DNA of 64,000 bases from Aplidium turbinatum (Eukaryota; Chordata; Ascidiacea; Aplousobranchia; Polyclinidae), in NCBI GenBank assembly GCA_918807975.1, contig OU964921.1, positions 36,296,498-36,360,497 on the forward strand, in the 5' to 3' direction. Both the position numbers and the translations under genes were made by a program. Within the stretch, counting starts at the first letter, position 1, and the number at the start of each line of letters is the position of its first letter. This document shows positions 45,836-57,214 of the stretch, in pieces. The notes under the pieces are model-generated. The model was not told the origin of the DNA and searched no databases. It saw only the letters and a program-made list of their open reading frames with translations.

Positions 45836-46730
45836 TTAGTTTGTCTCTTATGGCTGTAAAATTAGAGCATCATGTCAGCATTGACGGCAAGAAAAGTTAC
45901 GTAATCAATGTTTTCCGAAAAAATCTCATCCCATGACCACATGCACAAAAATATTCAGTGGATGAATTTAGAACTGTGGTTGATGACGGAGCCAACATTA
46001 GGTTGTGATGTAATTCATCCATGTAAGCGAATCGAAAGATAATTAATTAAAAAAATCCATATAGGTGCATCCATATAGAAAAATCCATATAGGTGCATCC
46101 ATATAGAAAAATCCATATAGGTGCAAAAGAGGTGAAGCAATCTCTCTATAAAATTTAGCGGTTTTACCAACAATTGACTAGAAGGAAGGCTGCACCACAT
46201 AGGTCGACTACTTGTTTCAGTCTTGTAAGGTTAGCCTACTCTTGGGATAGATAAATTAGTTATCACAACTGTAGGTGTAGATTACGATTCCTTGCTGACA
46301 AAAGATCAGTGATTTTAGGCATCTTATTTTTTTTATCTGAGCTCCGTGTTTCATGGTAGACTATACTTGTTAATCAATGCTGTTTGGCTCAGATTTTATT
46401 ATGTTCGACAAGAAGATAGTTTACTGTTGCAAGGGGTGATAAAACACCGTGTGACGCCTTTTCTTGCTTTACTTCACCTGCTGAATTTATCGTTTATCGT
46501 AAATTTTAATCAAACAATGACATGATGATTAAATTAAGAGGTAAACCCTAGTGGGTTTCTACAAAAATCAACCAATTTGAAATGTTCTTGGAGGTCATAT
46601 TTTGCAAAACTTATTTACTACTCAGTACTCACGCTTGACAATACCCCAGGAGAAAAGGCATCTTGTTGGACCAGATATTACTTCACAATAAAGGTAAGCA
46701 TAAAAACCAAGAAGCCTACCATCAAGATGG
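45836..46730. other. Intergenic, one short tandem repeat
   Basis: Nothing recognised apart from the 28-bp tandem repeat at 46051. Confidence 0.4.
46051..46124. repeat. 28-bp tandem repeat
   Basis: AAAAATCCATATAGGTGCAT plus eight bases occurs about 2.6 times without visible differences. Confidence 0.85.
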
Positions 46731-46738
46731 GGCGGATG

Positions 46739-47151
46739 CAGTAGCGTAGCCAGGAATTTTGAAAGGGGGGGTTTTGACAACCCAGCGGCGGGGGTCTGGG
46801 GGGCCTCCTCCAGAAAATTTTGAAAAATTACTTTTAATTTGGTGCATTCTGAGAGCATTTTCAACAAAAATGTGGGTATGAATATTCCTGTGAAATGGTG
46901 CTGTCCGGTGGCATAACAAAAAGATAAGATCATGTTTTCTTCGGCATTTTTCGGAAATAAAGCTAAGTCTCTATGTTTTCTTGTTGCTAATTCCTGGCTG
47001 AGATGTTTGGTATTGGCAAAACTCGCTCTTTTAATGCAGTTTTGTTTAAAATTAGGCAATTTTTTTTTAGACTGAAAGCATCATTCTCAATATCGTGACG
47101 TCACACGCGTGCCAAGGGGGGGGTTGCAACCCCCCCTTGGCTACGCCACTG
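46739..47151. mobile_element. Non-autonomous hAT element with G/C-run ends
   Basis: The left end CAGTAGCGTAGCCAGG and right end TTGGCTACGCCACTG are inverted, with G or C runs just inside. An exact 8-bp duplication GGCGGATG flanks the 413-bp element (46731-46738 and 47152-47159). CAGTGGCGTAGCCA termini are widespread among animal hAT-type elements. No transposase frame. Confidence 0.85.
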
Positions 47152-47159
47152 GGCGGATG

Positions 47160-48071
47160 TAAGCATTTTTGTGGTTTGTTGGTAAATCACAATGGTTTTG
47201 AAGCAAATATTGGTGCCACGGCAAAAGCAGCTAAATATCTCAGTCATTTCTTTTCAACAAACAATTTTAATGATTTATTTTGTAAAAATATGTTATAAAA
47301 TAGCGACAACAAAGTGTCTTCGAAATTGATGTCTTTCGATTGGTTTTTCAGTTACTTAGCATTCTCCGAATCGGTTAGGGATTGATATCTTTGCGTGAAT
47401 GTTTGAGAAGGTCTTTCTTGATTTCTTTTGGCGCTGACCAATTACCATACAATAGAATGGTTTCACAAATAAGAACATCACAGAATCTAATAATCTACAA
47501 TATCAGTTAACATAAGTTATTTCACTCAAAAAGAAGGCAGACAACTGGAGGGTCATAGTGCTATGACAAAATTTGGTACAACTACAGCTTGAAGTCTACC
47601 GCCATACGTCGCATACCCAGGTGCAGTGTATGTGATCTGGCTGTGTGTGTACAAAGTGTGTATTGCCAAAATAAACGCATGAAAATATGTGATATCATGT
47701 TTATGTAATATTATGCTAGTCATAATAATGCAGCAATAGATTTCACGCTACAGTGGTAACAGTAGTTAGCCTCACCCTGCTGTAGTAAGGTTCTGTCGAT
47801 GTTCTACCATCCCAAACCTCGCGCAAAATATAGCATTCATTTGATAAAAATGAGCTTACCTAAAAGCAAACAAAACTTTTTGCAGTTCTGCCAATTTTTT
47901 AATTTTGCGGTGACCCTCCAGCTGTCCATATCGCAAGAAAAATCAATTAAGCGAGTCGTCCCGGTATTATGAAACTTTTGCTCTCCAGCAGTTTGTAATG
48001 ACTGAAAACAAGTTTTGTAACTGGGATCTGACAATGAATTGTTAAGCATGAACTTTCAAATACAAAACAGA
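47160..48071. other. Intergenic, nothing recognised
   Basis: No gene or repeat recognised. Confidence 0.4.
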
Positions 48072-48378
48072 GGCTTAGTTAGCTCAGTTGGTTATCGCGT
48101 GACTTTTGGAACGAGGAAGCTTCAAGATCAAGCGGCGCTGGTTCGATTCAAGGACTTGAGCGCTCTCTCGCTTGAGCAACGCACGTTAAGGGCTGCTCTC
48201 TATTCAGCGGCATATAATGGATGGAATAATTCTTCGGCAACAACAATCAAAAATTCCACTTTGTCAATCTCGGTGACCTGGCCTGCGTTAGTGATTCAAA
48301 GCTTCTGTGTATGCGAAACTGCCAGGATTAATCTCTGCTAGAAGCTTTCCCAATCCGGGGATAAAGATTCAATCAACT
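48072..48378 (+). mobile_element. tRNA-derived SINE, family B
   Basis: Begins GGCTTAGTTAGCTCAGTTGG, which includes a textbook box A, then GCGCTGGTTCGATTCAAGG with box B. The body contains TCAATCTCGGTGACCTGG and the tail CAATCCGGGGATAAAGATTC. A related copy lies at 53600. The tRNA head is about 80 bp and does not fold into a full cloverleaf. Confidence 0.8.
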
Positions 48379-49084
48379 GAAAATGGTTGAAACATAAATT
48401 CGTAAAGCATTGATTTTCGACTGCTGTGACGAGATGGTGGCAGCTCAGAGAGAAAAAAAATGCTAAATTTGACAAAACTAAATAGCCTACCATATAAAAT
48501 TTGAAAAATTGTTAACAGCATTCTATTTTTATTCATTTCTTGTAAAATTTTTATTATTTTTTTGTTGATGGCCTGCCTTTGAAATTTGTCACACAAAATC
48601 AGGTTGTTACCCTGAAAGGTACTGAGTTAGGTTTGAGTTTTCAGGCATAGTTTATTAATTACGTCTTACAAGCCAACTGGCTTCTATGTCCAGCTGCCAA
48701 TTATATTCTTACAGCGCAAAATCTTTGTACAACACTAGTTAGTTCACATGACAGGTGATTAAGCGGTGTAAGGCATTCATCTCCTGTGCGATATTTTTAA
48801 TTTTTTGATGTGAGATAATTGACAACTGCTCTGGGTCGTTACAAAAATGATCTAAAAACGTTTATGCTTGAGGCGGAATTGCAGGTCGAACAGGGCTTTT
48901 AGAGTCTGGTTCGGGGTTACATTGTACCACAAGAAATCGGGTCAAATTCGGGTTTGCATTTTCTAAATCTTCACATAGGTCAGTCTGCCTTTGCTAATTT
49001 TATGAATTCAGAAAATTTAACTTTAGGAACTTTATTTGGACTCAATTGAATTTTGTGTTGGAAAATTGTTTCAAATCTTCAAAA
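48379..49084. other. Intergenic, nothing recognised
   Basis: No gene or repeat recognised. Confidence 0.4.
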
Positions 49085-49345
49085 CACTTTTTTATGCAAC
49101 AGCTTTGGGACGAGTTGTTATATTCTCTTTGGCTGTAGTTCTGGTAGATCTGTGTTCGATTCCAGGTCGGGTCATACCGAAAACTTTTAAAACCGTATCG
49201 ATTGCGTTCTTTCATAACGCAACGAAGATAAGTCGAATAAACTTAATAATGTGGCGACATGGTAAATATTACAAAAAAATTGAAAATAAGTTCTGTCGCT
49301 AAATGACTTTAGCAGTTGTTGTATAGCGACAATAAACAAACCATA
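49085..49345 (+). mobile_element. tRNA-derived SINE, family C
   Basis: Box B-like TGTTCGATTCCAGGTCG follows GTAGTTCTGGTAGATC; the tail ends CGACAATAAACAAACCA. The copy at 59890 shares GTAGTTCTGG, the GTCGAGTCAT-like start of the body and the same tail. Confidence 0.6.
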
Positions 49346-51600
49346 GCTTTATTCTTTGCCCATTCAATGGAATGTTTAGTGTGATTTTAATCTGACAAGA
49401 AATTTCTGTTCCCTTTTCCTGCTCCTTGTCTCCAAGTTGTCGATAATACGTTATCTGTCTAATATATCAGTGATAAGGGAATTAATTTCTATAAATCTGT
49501 TGTACAAGTCAATAGGGGCACGTTGTTGTGTGATTAGAGAACAAAATAGGTTACTGGGGAGGGGTTTTTGTTGATAACCAGGCGATGGTGAACGACTGGA
49601 CTAAGTTATTTGTCGCTTAACCCAGAGCCCAGAGGGTAAAAAAGTTAACAATGCATTCTGAATATGCAACACTTTACACGATTTTCACCTAATCACACAA
49701 ACATTGCCGTTGCCTTTGTGGTTTAGTTTGTCTTGTGTTTGTTGCATGTGCCATGGTTTTGTTTAAAAAACCAGTCTTACTGCATTTTACGTCTTCACAG
49801 CCACGCCTCATTGTGATGAAACTATTTTTTTCGAATAATCGTGACTCTAAATGGCCTTTATTAAAATTTTAAATCACTGAATACCGGTGTTCAATTGCCT
49901 ATCAAAAGAAATGCATGCCGCCGCAAGCCCCAAGGCAGTCGACTAGGTTTTTCAGTTCGAACCGAGACAAAGTCCATTTATTCCCGAAACCAACAGGTTA
50001 GCGCGAACTTAGGGTCATCTGCAGTTTAGACATCAATGATAACATGTGTGTTTGAAAGCAACTCTTTTTAATTGTGTTTCATGGAGTTGTTTAGAGTTGT
50101 CAGTAACACGAAAGCGAACATTTTGAGGGCATACCAAACTCGTCAAAATTAATGCATTCATTTTAATTGAAAACTGACGATAGATAAGACGACATGATAA
50201 AAAAGCAAACTTTTAATAAAATGAAGAAAGGAGATGCAGAGTTTGATTATTTGATTATATTTTGCACATGATATCGAAATAGATTAACAGAATAATCAAC
50301 AAACGTATTTTTTCAAGACTTCACAAGTTTCTACCCACAATTTTTCTTCAACGTTTTGCTTCTAAAAGATTTATTGATTCGAAATAGTGTGTGCTGTTTT
50401 CTTTGCAGCAATCGCCTTCAATGTTTTTAAGTTTGAGCCAATTTTAAAAACTAGCTTGAAATTCAAAAGCACAATTGTGGGAATACTTTTGGTTGATTTA
50501 AAATTTAAATGAACAGAACAGAGCCTGAGATGCTTATAGAAAACTCACCGTCAAGAAAATGCGAAAACTAAGCTGTTTTTAATCATGAAAACAGATAATA
50601 AATTGCTGACTGTATAAAATGTGGCATACCTTTTTGCAAGTAAATCATAATCATCATTTTCATCATAAATCAACCGTTTCTAACCATCAACAATTGAAAT
50701 TCATGCCACAAAACTTTTCTTTTTTGGCTGGAAGAGAAAAATCGATGCAGAAGCTTTACATGTTGTTCACCGACATTTGTAGTATCGGTGATTGTGGCTA
50801 TACCAGTTTTCAGCCGACAGTTTTGAAAAGATAATCGCTTCTGAAGTGGAATTTATACCACACATTTCCTTGTTTAATTTATGATGACGAGTTGCACTGT
50901 AGATTGCTGGCTTAAAAATGGCAAACTGTACTTCGCTAGTTCACGGTTGTCTGGCATCCGTACTGGTTTGTTGGTCTTTTTTAAAAGTTGTGTCATAACT
51001 TTATCCTTCCTATTAACTGTTGATAGTCTTTTTTAATATAAACAAAATTTTGAAAGTTATACTCATCGCACATTTTGCAATAAGGAAAATTTAAACAAAC
51101 TTTTGTCAATATATTAATATTATTATTTTTTAGTTTTCTGTTTGTAATTATAAAGCCCTCCAATATGATAGTAGAGTATCAATGACATGATTTCTGCTTC
51201 ATGGTAATATTTTAGATACTGTTCGTGTGTTGCGTTACTTGAGTGCACCAACTGCATGTAGTTCTGTATAGACAATTTATTTACGGCAACCTATTCTTGA
51301 TTTTCCAAAAATTAGAATCTAATGAATTGCAAAATTTTGATTACTTGCGCTGACCTTCTGATATTTAATAATTCCCGCACACCACAATCATGATGTCGCA
51401 GTTTAATAACTTAGACCAGATTTTGACTACTTCTAAAAGTTCCGCAGCACCCAGTGTATTTGAGGGATATTCTGCATTAAACTTTTTTTTGAAATCTTTG
51501 TTTGAGCATCTGTGTTCAAGGCAGTAGCGGACGCAGAAGAGCGATTAAGATGATTGCCCCCCACAAAAAATAAATAAATAAATAAACACAGAAAAGTAAC
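49346..51600. other. Intergenic, nothing firm
   Basis: No gene or repeat recognised except, near 51533, CAGTAGCGGACGCAG followed by a run of C, which looks like one hAT end without a partner, and a (TAAA)n run at 51571. Confidence 0.35.
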
Positions 51601-51606
51601 TTTATT
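51601..51606 (-). terminator. Candidate poly(A) signal, minus strand
   Basis: AATAAA on the minus strand about 60 bp after the stop of the open frame ending at 51665, supporting that frame as a 3' terminal exon. Confidence 0.35.
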
Positions 51607-51664
51607 CACGGTGTATTTACAAGGTCAGATTAATGTAGACAAATTCATCTTCATAATGTTGAGG

Positions 51665-51865
51665 TCAAATCTTTCCTTTTCCACCAAGACCGCTTGCTGA
51701 ATCCGCCTTTTGGTCAAGGGTGTATTCTTTCACTACCCGAAGTTGTCGATGTTTAGAGCTTGAGAGGTTTCTAGATAACAGCCAGTCTTCGGTCTCAACA
51801 TCCGCGACAGACGTTCTGCTCATCGGGTTGATTGAAAGGCGTTGGAAACTTTCTATTTCAGAAGA
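51665..51865 (-). CDS. Possible terminal exon of an unidentified minus-strand gene
   Basis: The open frame reads SFQRLSINPMSRTSVADVET, then EDWLLSRNLSSSKHRQLRVV and ends SGLGGKGKI before TGA. A pyrimidine-containing acceptor (TTTCTTCTGAAATAG) precedes it, with a poly(A) signal 60 bp beyond the stop. Ser/Arg-rich, with no domain I recognise. No further minus-strand exon was found to the right, so it may be chance or part of an unseen gene. Confidence 0.35.
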   Translation of the reverse strand, partial: SSEIESFQRLSINPMSRTSVADVETEDWLLSRNLSSSKHRQLRVVKEYTLDQKADSASGLGGKGKI

Positions 51866-51989
51866 AATTAAACTTACTTTGATGGTTACACTTAACAACA
51901 AAGCTAATTGTTTGGCGATTATTGACGCACATGAAAAAGGGCATAACATAGTTCAGAAAAAATGCCTAATTTTTAATGCATAACTTATA

Positions 51990-52980
51990 CGTTTGGACAT
52001 TATAAACAACAGTTTTAATTTGAAATTACATGCTTGCATCTTACGATTAAGGTTTGGTTTATGGTTAAAATTTAAAATTAGACAAAACGTTTATGTTGGA
52101 GTTGGAACATGTGTTATGCAGCTCCTAAAAGTTAAGTTAAGTTGAAGGCTTGATTAAGGTCAGAGTTTGTGGTACGTTAAATTTTGGGTTAAATTAAGTT
52201 TGGGTTACGTGTTGGTTTAGTTTTAGTTAAAGCTTGTGGGTTTTGGTTAGATCAGTCTTTATTAAATTAAAAAACGTCAAGATTACGTTGTTGTTTTTGT
52301 TATCAACGCATTTCTTTGGTATTTTTTACCGTGACACTTTTCCTGTGACATTTTTTTCTTAGATTTATTCAACTCAAATAAGTTTCTGGATTACGCAAGA
52401 AACTGGCTTCTCTCCTTACAAGGATTTTGACTCACCGCTTCACTTCGGCTTTTGCATAACAAGTTATTGTTTTATGCTATTCGAAAACCACCGCTGGCCA
52501 CAAATACCGGGAGGCAATTTAAAAAAAATATTTCATGCCCTGTTTGATGACGTAATGATCAAGATATGGACGAGAAACTTAAAAAACGGCTTGGAACTTC
52601 ATGCTGGAGGCTACTGGACGAGCCTTTTTTTTAGGAAACAGTTTGGTTTTTAAATAGATTGCAACCCACAAACTTTTTATTCAGTGGTGATGATGTTTTG
52701 CGGCCTAAACAGTGAAAGATTATGAGCTAGTTTGCATAATATAATTGTTGTTTTTCAAAGTAGGTGTTTTGTAAAAAAGCTTCTCATACAAACGTGAACT
52801 TCTTATGCCGTTTGCTCAGAATTATCATTCCTTCAAAAAATGCAATAAAAACACATGCAAAATATACAGTTGCAAACAGCCTTTTGTTGCAGCTTAGCAG
52901 ATGCCGATAATATTGCTTAAAGTCGCTACTAAAACTTTTTCGTTTTCTTTTTAGCATGCGGTAGTCGATAGTCCGGTTTG
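51990..52980. other. Upstream region of the secreted-protein gene
   Basis: Intergenic. A GTTAAGTT/GGGTTA-rich stretch lies near 52110-52250. No gene recognised. Confidence 0.4.
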
Positions 52981-52988
52981 GTATAATT

Positions 52989-52994
52989 TATAAA
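52989..52994 (+). promoter_or_regulatory. TATA box of the secreted-protein gene
   Basis: TATAAA followed by G, 53 bp before the ATG at 53047, leaving room for a start site near 53020 and a 5' UTR of roughly 25-30 bp. Confidence 0.5.
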
Positions 52995-53046
52995 GTATAA
53001 TAATAACAAGTTATGTGCAAATATTGAAATAACCACAATTAACACA

Positions 53047-55758
53047 ATGTCAGTCTTCTCAAAAACGCTATTTATTTGCTTCCTCGTGGCCTCAAGCTGT
53101 TGGTTGTCCGTGTGTGGCCAAAGAATCAGTTTTACTTCAAGTTCACCACAACGCAGCAGAGCTTTAATAACCAAAAATCAAAGATCAAAGCTAATCAGTC
53201 AACTCAACTTTATGACAAGAATATTAACGGTACGGAGGTAAACAATAATTCGATATTAAGTTGATAGTTTTTGTCAGAAAATTTTAACAGATTGCACATT
53301 TAGCATATTTGTGTATAAAATAGAATTTTTGTATTTTTGCATTAACATCTGATGACATTGTTCCGATGTAAATAGAGAAAACCGTTTTGTGCCTGTAAGA
53401 GACTAAGAATCGGATGGCACCAACAGCGGAAGCGGTCGATTAAGCTAACCGTCTGATTAGTTAATCAAGGATCAATTTGCATGATGCTCATCTGTGGATC
53501 AAAAACCGGCGATTTTAATTAACGGATTTTAGTTAGTGCACAAAAAGAAAATCATCCACGGATTAAGCTGATCAATCGGCCCATTTGCTTGATTTGTGGC
53601 TGCTTTGCTGTTGGTGAATTTCACTATCCTAGGCTCAACAACGGTGTTGGTTCGACTCTTGGAGGCGTTTGAGGAACGTTTTCCAGGGTAGCCCTCCATA
53701 CAGCGGCACCTAGTGAATGAAATAATTTGCAGACAACGACACTTCAACAATCGGAAACTTTTCTCTGTCAATCTCGGTGACTGGGAGTGCATCAGTGGTT
53801 GAAAGCTGTTACAGGTATTCAAAAATTCCTGGATTATACTTTCAAAGAAGCTTTCACAGTCCGAGGTTAAAGATTCCGACCATCAATCAATCATTTCGTC
53901 GCTAGCAGTCTATCACTTTGCTATGCACTTAGCACCCAGCTTCGTTACATACCACCACCGGCAATTAATAGCTTTGGTAATGAGACGAAATAGATCCCAA
54001 TGACTGTCGAATGCTGCACATGCTGTATAGTGTATAATGGTAATCTTTTGGCCATGCGGTGAAATGATACTCCAGCCAAGAAATGTTGTGAGCGCGATTC
54101 TTGTCCCAAAATGCTAGCAAGAGTTTGCAATGAGCAAAGTCAACTGCAAACTTCTTACAGCCCTGATATGTTACTTTCACGAACACAACCATTTTTCATG
54201 ATGGTATGAATTTCTGGATCACATTCATTGCTTATCAAGATAAACTGTTTACGTCTTGTTGGCTTAAAATTGTGTGAAGCAAGGCTGGACATTTGATGGT
54301 AACTTAAACGACTTTATTTTGTCAGAGAGAAAACACGACTCCTTGCGAATATACATCGATAAATTTATCTACGCAGGTCAGTGGAATTAAACTTTAACAA
54401 ATATTTCTTCTTAAGCATTGGACATCACCGCCCACCGGTCTTTGATTGGTTTTCCAGGAATTGTTACAGAATGACTTTGATATATGGCTTTTTGTTGCTT
54501 AAGGCATTATTTTATATAAGTTAATTAAATGTTTAAAGTGAATAAGCGATATGCTGTTGTCTGTCTCCACTGTCTGCAGACGTTTTTGTCATATTCAGGC
54601 CCAGTGGTTGAAGATTTGGATGAAGTGGAGGGAAAGGCAAGGAAGCTAACCTTTGGGTCCTCCTTCCAGCACATCATTAAGTGTTTTGCTAAGACACAGC
54701 CACTGATGTCGAAGCGACGTCTATTCGAGTATCGCAAGCTGCGCATGTTCTCAGCCACGCAAGCGACGTAAACAGACGTTAAATAGATGAAAAAAATTAT
54801 TAATTTGCTGGTTGGGGCTTGCATACGAAAGAAATAATTAAATTGTTTTGACTTGTTAGGGCTTTCCAGCCGTGCAAGTTTCCGTTTTGACTTTGTTGTT
54901 TCATCATCGCTAAACATTGATACGATGTAACACTGAAATTTTTGCAAAAATTATTATTTCATAAAAATCCGATATTTTATTTTAGGTTCGTGTTGCCATT
55001 TCTGCAGAACCACACATCAACGGCGAAGACTTTGTAGAATATTTAAAGTTTGGCACTGTCTATTTTACAACGTATCGAAATGTTTTTGAAGCTTCTAATG
55101 TGTTAGGAAGACAGTTTGGTGGATTTTTAAAACGTTTACGTGAATACGGACGACAATACTTAAAGGTAAGTCTGTTTGAAGGAAGTATTCGATTTAGTTC
55201 TGATTCAACAACAGTATAGTGAGGCTGTTGTTGGAAATCGAATCTATTAAATGATGTGGTTTTCTAGTGGGTATATTTTGCGGTTAAGTCAACGAAACTT
55301 GTTGACAATATCTAAAACCCTGAAGGTGGACACGAAAGATTGGCTTTCTTGCTTTCCCATCCACTTAATCTAAATCTTCAACCACCTGGTGTAAGCCTGA
55401 ATGACAAAAAAATCTAAAAGCTACAAGTTGAATATCAAAGCTTGTAGACAGGCAATTAAGTTGATACTTCGTGTAAGCATGAAACCGGACCTATAGTCGC
55501 TCTTGAGATTTTTATGATTTTAACTTTTTTACTTTATTATTGCAGCAACTTCAGCCTGAAGATTCCGGCCAAGCGATCACGAAGCTTCGTAACCTTCCCA
55601 GTCCTTCTCAAATTCACTTGATCACTTTCTTAGATTTTATGCACTTCATATTACACTGCAGTCCTCACCTCAAAGGAAGGGAAAGAGTTGACGAAACGTG
55701 CAGAAGTAGAAAACATTACGAAAGTTATTTACTGAAATGTCAAAAGCCAAGTGCTTGA
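53047..55758 (+). CDS. Small secreted protein with helical cytokine-like architecture, four exons
   Basis: Exons 53047-53237 (or -53229), 54328-54376 (or 54326-), 54986-55165 and 55546-55758, giving 210 (or 208) residues. Residues 1-24 are a signal peptide (MSVFSKTLFICFLVASSCWL...), cleavage likely after VCG. The mature part has sequons at N66 and N76 and four cysteines (70, 178, 192, 205). Helix-like segments: about 38-61 (RALITKNQRSKLISQLNFMT), 90-140 (GEDFVEYLKFGTVYFTTYRN, VLGRQFGGFLKRLREYGRQY) and 160-178 (PSQIHLITFLDFMHFILHC). Introns 2 and 3 are phase 0; intron 1 is phase 0 or 2 depending on a GTACGG or GTAAAC donor, with a matching acceptor for each. This is the usual plan of class I four-helix cytokines. 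No family motif was recognised, so the cytokine call is inference; the gene itself is better supported. Confidence 0.7.
53600..53882 (+). mobile_element. tRNA-derived SINE, family B (diverged)
   Basis: Shares GTTGGTTCGACTC (box B), TCAATCTCGGTGACTGGGAG and CAGTCCGAGGTTAAAGATTC with the copy at 48072. The box A half is worn. It lies in intron 1 of the secreted-protein gene. Confidence 0.65.
53962..54192 (-). other. Unrecognised open frame, minus strand
   Basis: A 75-codon frame reading GCKKFAVDFAHCKLLLAFWD, then KNRAHNISWLEYHFTAWPKD, inside intron 1 of the secreted-protein gene on the opposite strand. Composition looks coding, but no splice sites or family could be fixed. Possibly a retrocopy or transposon fragment. 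Confidence 0.2.
54588..54768 (-). mobile_element. tRNA-derived SINE, family A (minus strand)
   Basis: Minus-strand CGTGGCTGAGAACATGCG (box A area), CGCTTCGACATC (box B), GCAAAACACTTAATGATGTG, GCTTCCTTGCCTTTCC and AAATCTTCAACCACTGGG match the copy at 32567. It produces an exon-like open frame on both strands that is only SINE sequence. It lies inside a palindromic MITE remnant in intron 2 of the secreted-protein gene. Confidence 0.75.
54772..54816. repeat. Palindromic MITE, right half
   Basis: ACAGACGTTAAATAGATG then TTATTAATTTGCTGGTTGGG. GTCTGCAGACG on the far side of the SINE (54571-54582) is the matching centre, so the SINE entered a MITE copy. Confidence 0.55.
55318..55410 (+). mobile_element. 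tRNA-derived SINE, family A, body fragment
   Basis: GAAGGTGGACACGAAAGATT, then CTTTCCCATCCACTTAATC and AAATCTTCAACCACCTGG, without the tRNA head. It is in intron 3 of the secreted-protein gene. Confidence 0.65.
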
Positions 55759-56789
55759 TTCTCTTTGTTTAACATTTTATTAACTAAACTACATTGATAG
55801 TAATATTATGTATTGAGATTACATTTTTGCCATCGTTTGATAAGTTCATTATAATCAGCAAGCCAGAGCGACTGGAGTCGACTATAATCAGAGTCGACTA
55901 TAATCAGCAAGCCAAGCCAGAGCGACTCTTGCTATTTTGCGATCATTTGCAACATTTGCAATGCAACCATAAATGCCTGCGCTGTATCACAAGCTCTTCA
56001 TGCGTTTCTGTGAAGACTGATCCCTGTAAGCCAAATGAAATTCATTGTTCGAAGAAGTACAGTATTGCTTAGAAAAAAAATGAACGTTTTCTACCCTTGA
56101 TTAGTGTTTTTTTCTGTGTCAGTTATTCTATCACTGTGGTATTTAGAAGAGTGGCGATTTTTCGTCAGCGAAATACACAATTGCTCTTACATGTTGACTG
56201 ATTTTGTTCAAGAGAAACTTAAGCAGTGATATTGTCAAAGGATGCTTCATATATCCGTTTTCAGTGACATAAGTTACTCTAAGTCCGCAGCCCCGTTATC
56301 CCAGCTTTGAAAATTGAATGAAATAGTCATTCTTTTTCGCTGTAAAATGAAATCCGGTATACAATGTCACTTTTAGAAGTTTTGAAAAACTTTACGTTGC
56401 AAGAGCTTCAAGAAAAATGCCATGTGAACGAAGTCTTCACGAAAAGTCTTCTTTGTTGCCTTTAAGCTTATCTCGTTAAAGTCGCTGTGACAACTTTCAA
56501 TTTTTAACCTTTCGGTCTTGGACTGGTTTATTGGTTATATGCCAGAGAACCGCAATATCGTTGCTGACCTTGTGATAGTTTTTTTTAAAGTATCTTGATT
56601 CGGGGTCCTAGGATTTCATTGGTACTGGCCCAAATTTTCCTCTTAACGGCCCTGACTATAAAACACCAATCCATGATCCCGTTGCTGTCGTTTTCTCATT
56701 TGCATGTTTTGAGGATAACATTTTAATCACGATGTGAGCTCGAATTTGGAAAGAAGTTATCCGGTGACAAGTTTTTCTATTAGTTCATC
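55759..56789. other. 3' flank of the secreted-protein gene
   Basis: No AATAAA was found close to the stop. GAGTCGACTATAATCAG and neighbours form a short direct repeat at 55853-55927. Nothing else recognised. Confidence 0.4.
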
Positions 56790-57207
56790 CATGGCTACCT
56801 AAAAATACGGCCTGATTTGTCACATTTTGCTGAAATTTTCAGATTTTGCTAACTTTGTGCGAATGTTTGAATAATTTTTTTTTGAAAATTATATTTTACG
56901 CTTTCTTTATTCTTTTCCCCAGATGACACAATAGGTTTTAACATCCTCAGATGTTGAAAAACAAAGAAAATTTGATTTCGAAGATTTTAGTCAGACTGTT
57001 AATTTTTCAATAACAGTCTGATTTTGCGTTTTTCAACTTCCTTTTTCTCATTTGCTATTGCTTCCCCAAGGCAACAAAAAACTTTTATATCATTAGAAGA
57101 CAGCAAAAAGTAAAAAAATCTCAGAAAATGTCACTCAAACACTAGCAGTAGCTATAATCAGAATCTGCAAAATGTGACAAATCAGGCCGCATCTACAGGT
57201 GGCCATG
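56790..57207. mobile_element. 418-bp inverted-repeat element
   Basis: The ends CATGGCTACC and GGTGGCCATG, with CGGCCTGATTTGTCACATTT and its complement just inside, give inverted arms of about 45-50 bp. The 7-bp GTTCATC flanks both sides (56783-56789, 57208-57214). A smaller hairpin, CAGACTGTT ... AACAGTCTG, sits at 56993-57021. No coding frame. The family was not recognised. Confidence 0.75.
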
Positions 57208-57214
57208 GTTCATC

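Noticed and set aside
54525-54947. Open frames on both strands that look like an extra exon of the secreted-protein gene (phase-0 acceptor after CTGTCTGCAG)
   Set aside because: The sequence is a family A SINE on the minus strand inside a MITE remnant, and no donor would rejoin the next exon in frame.
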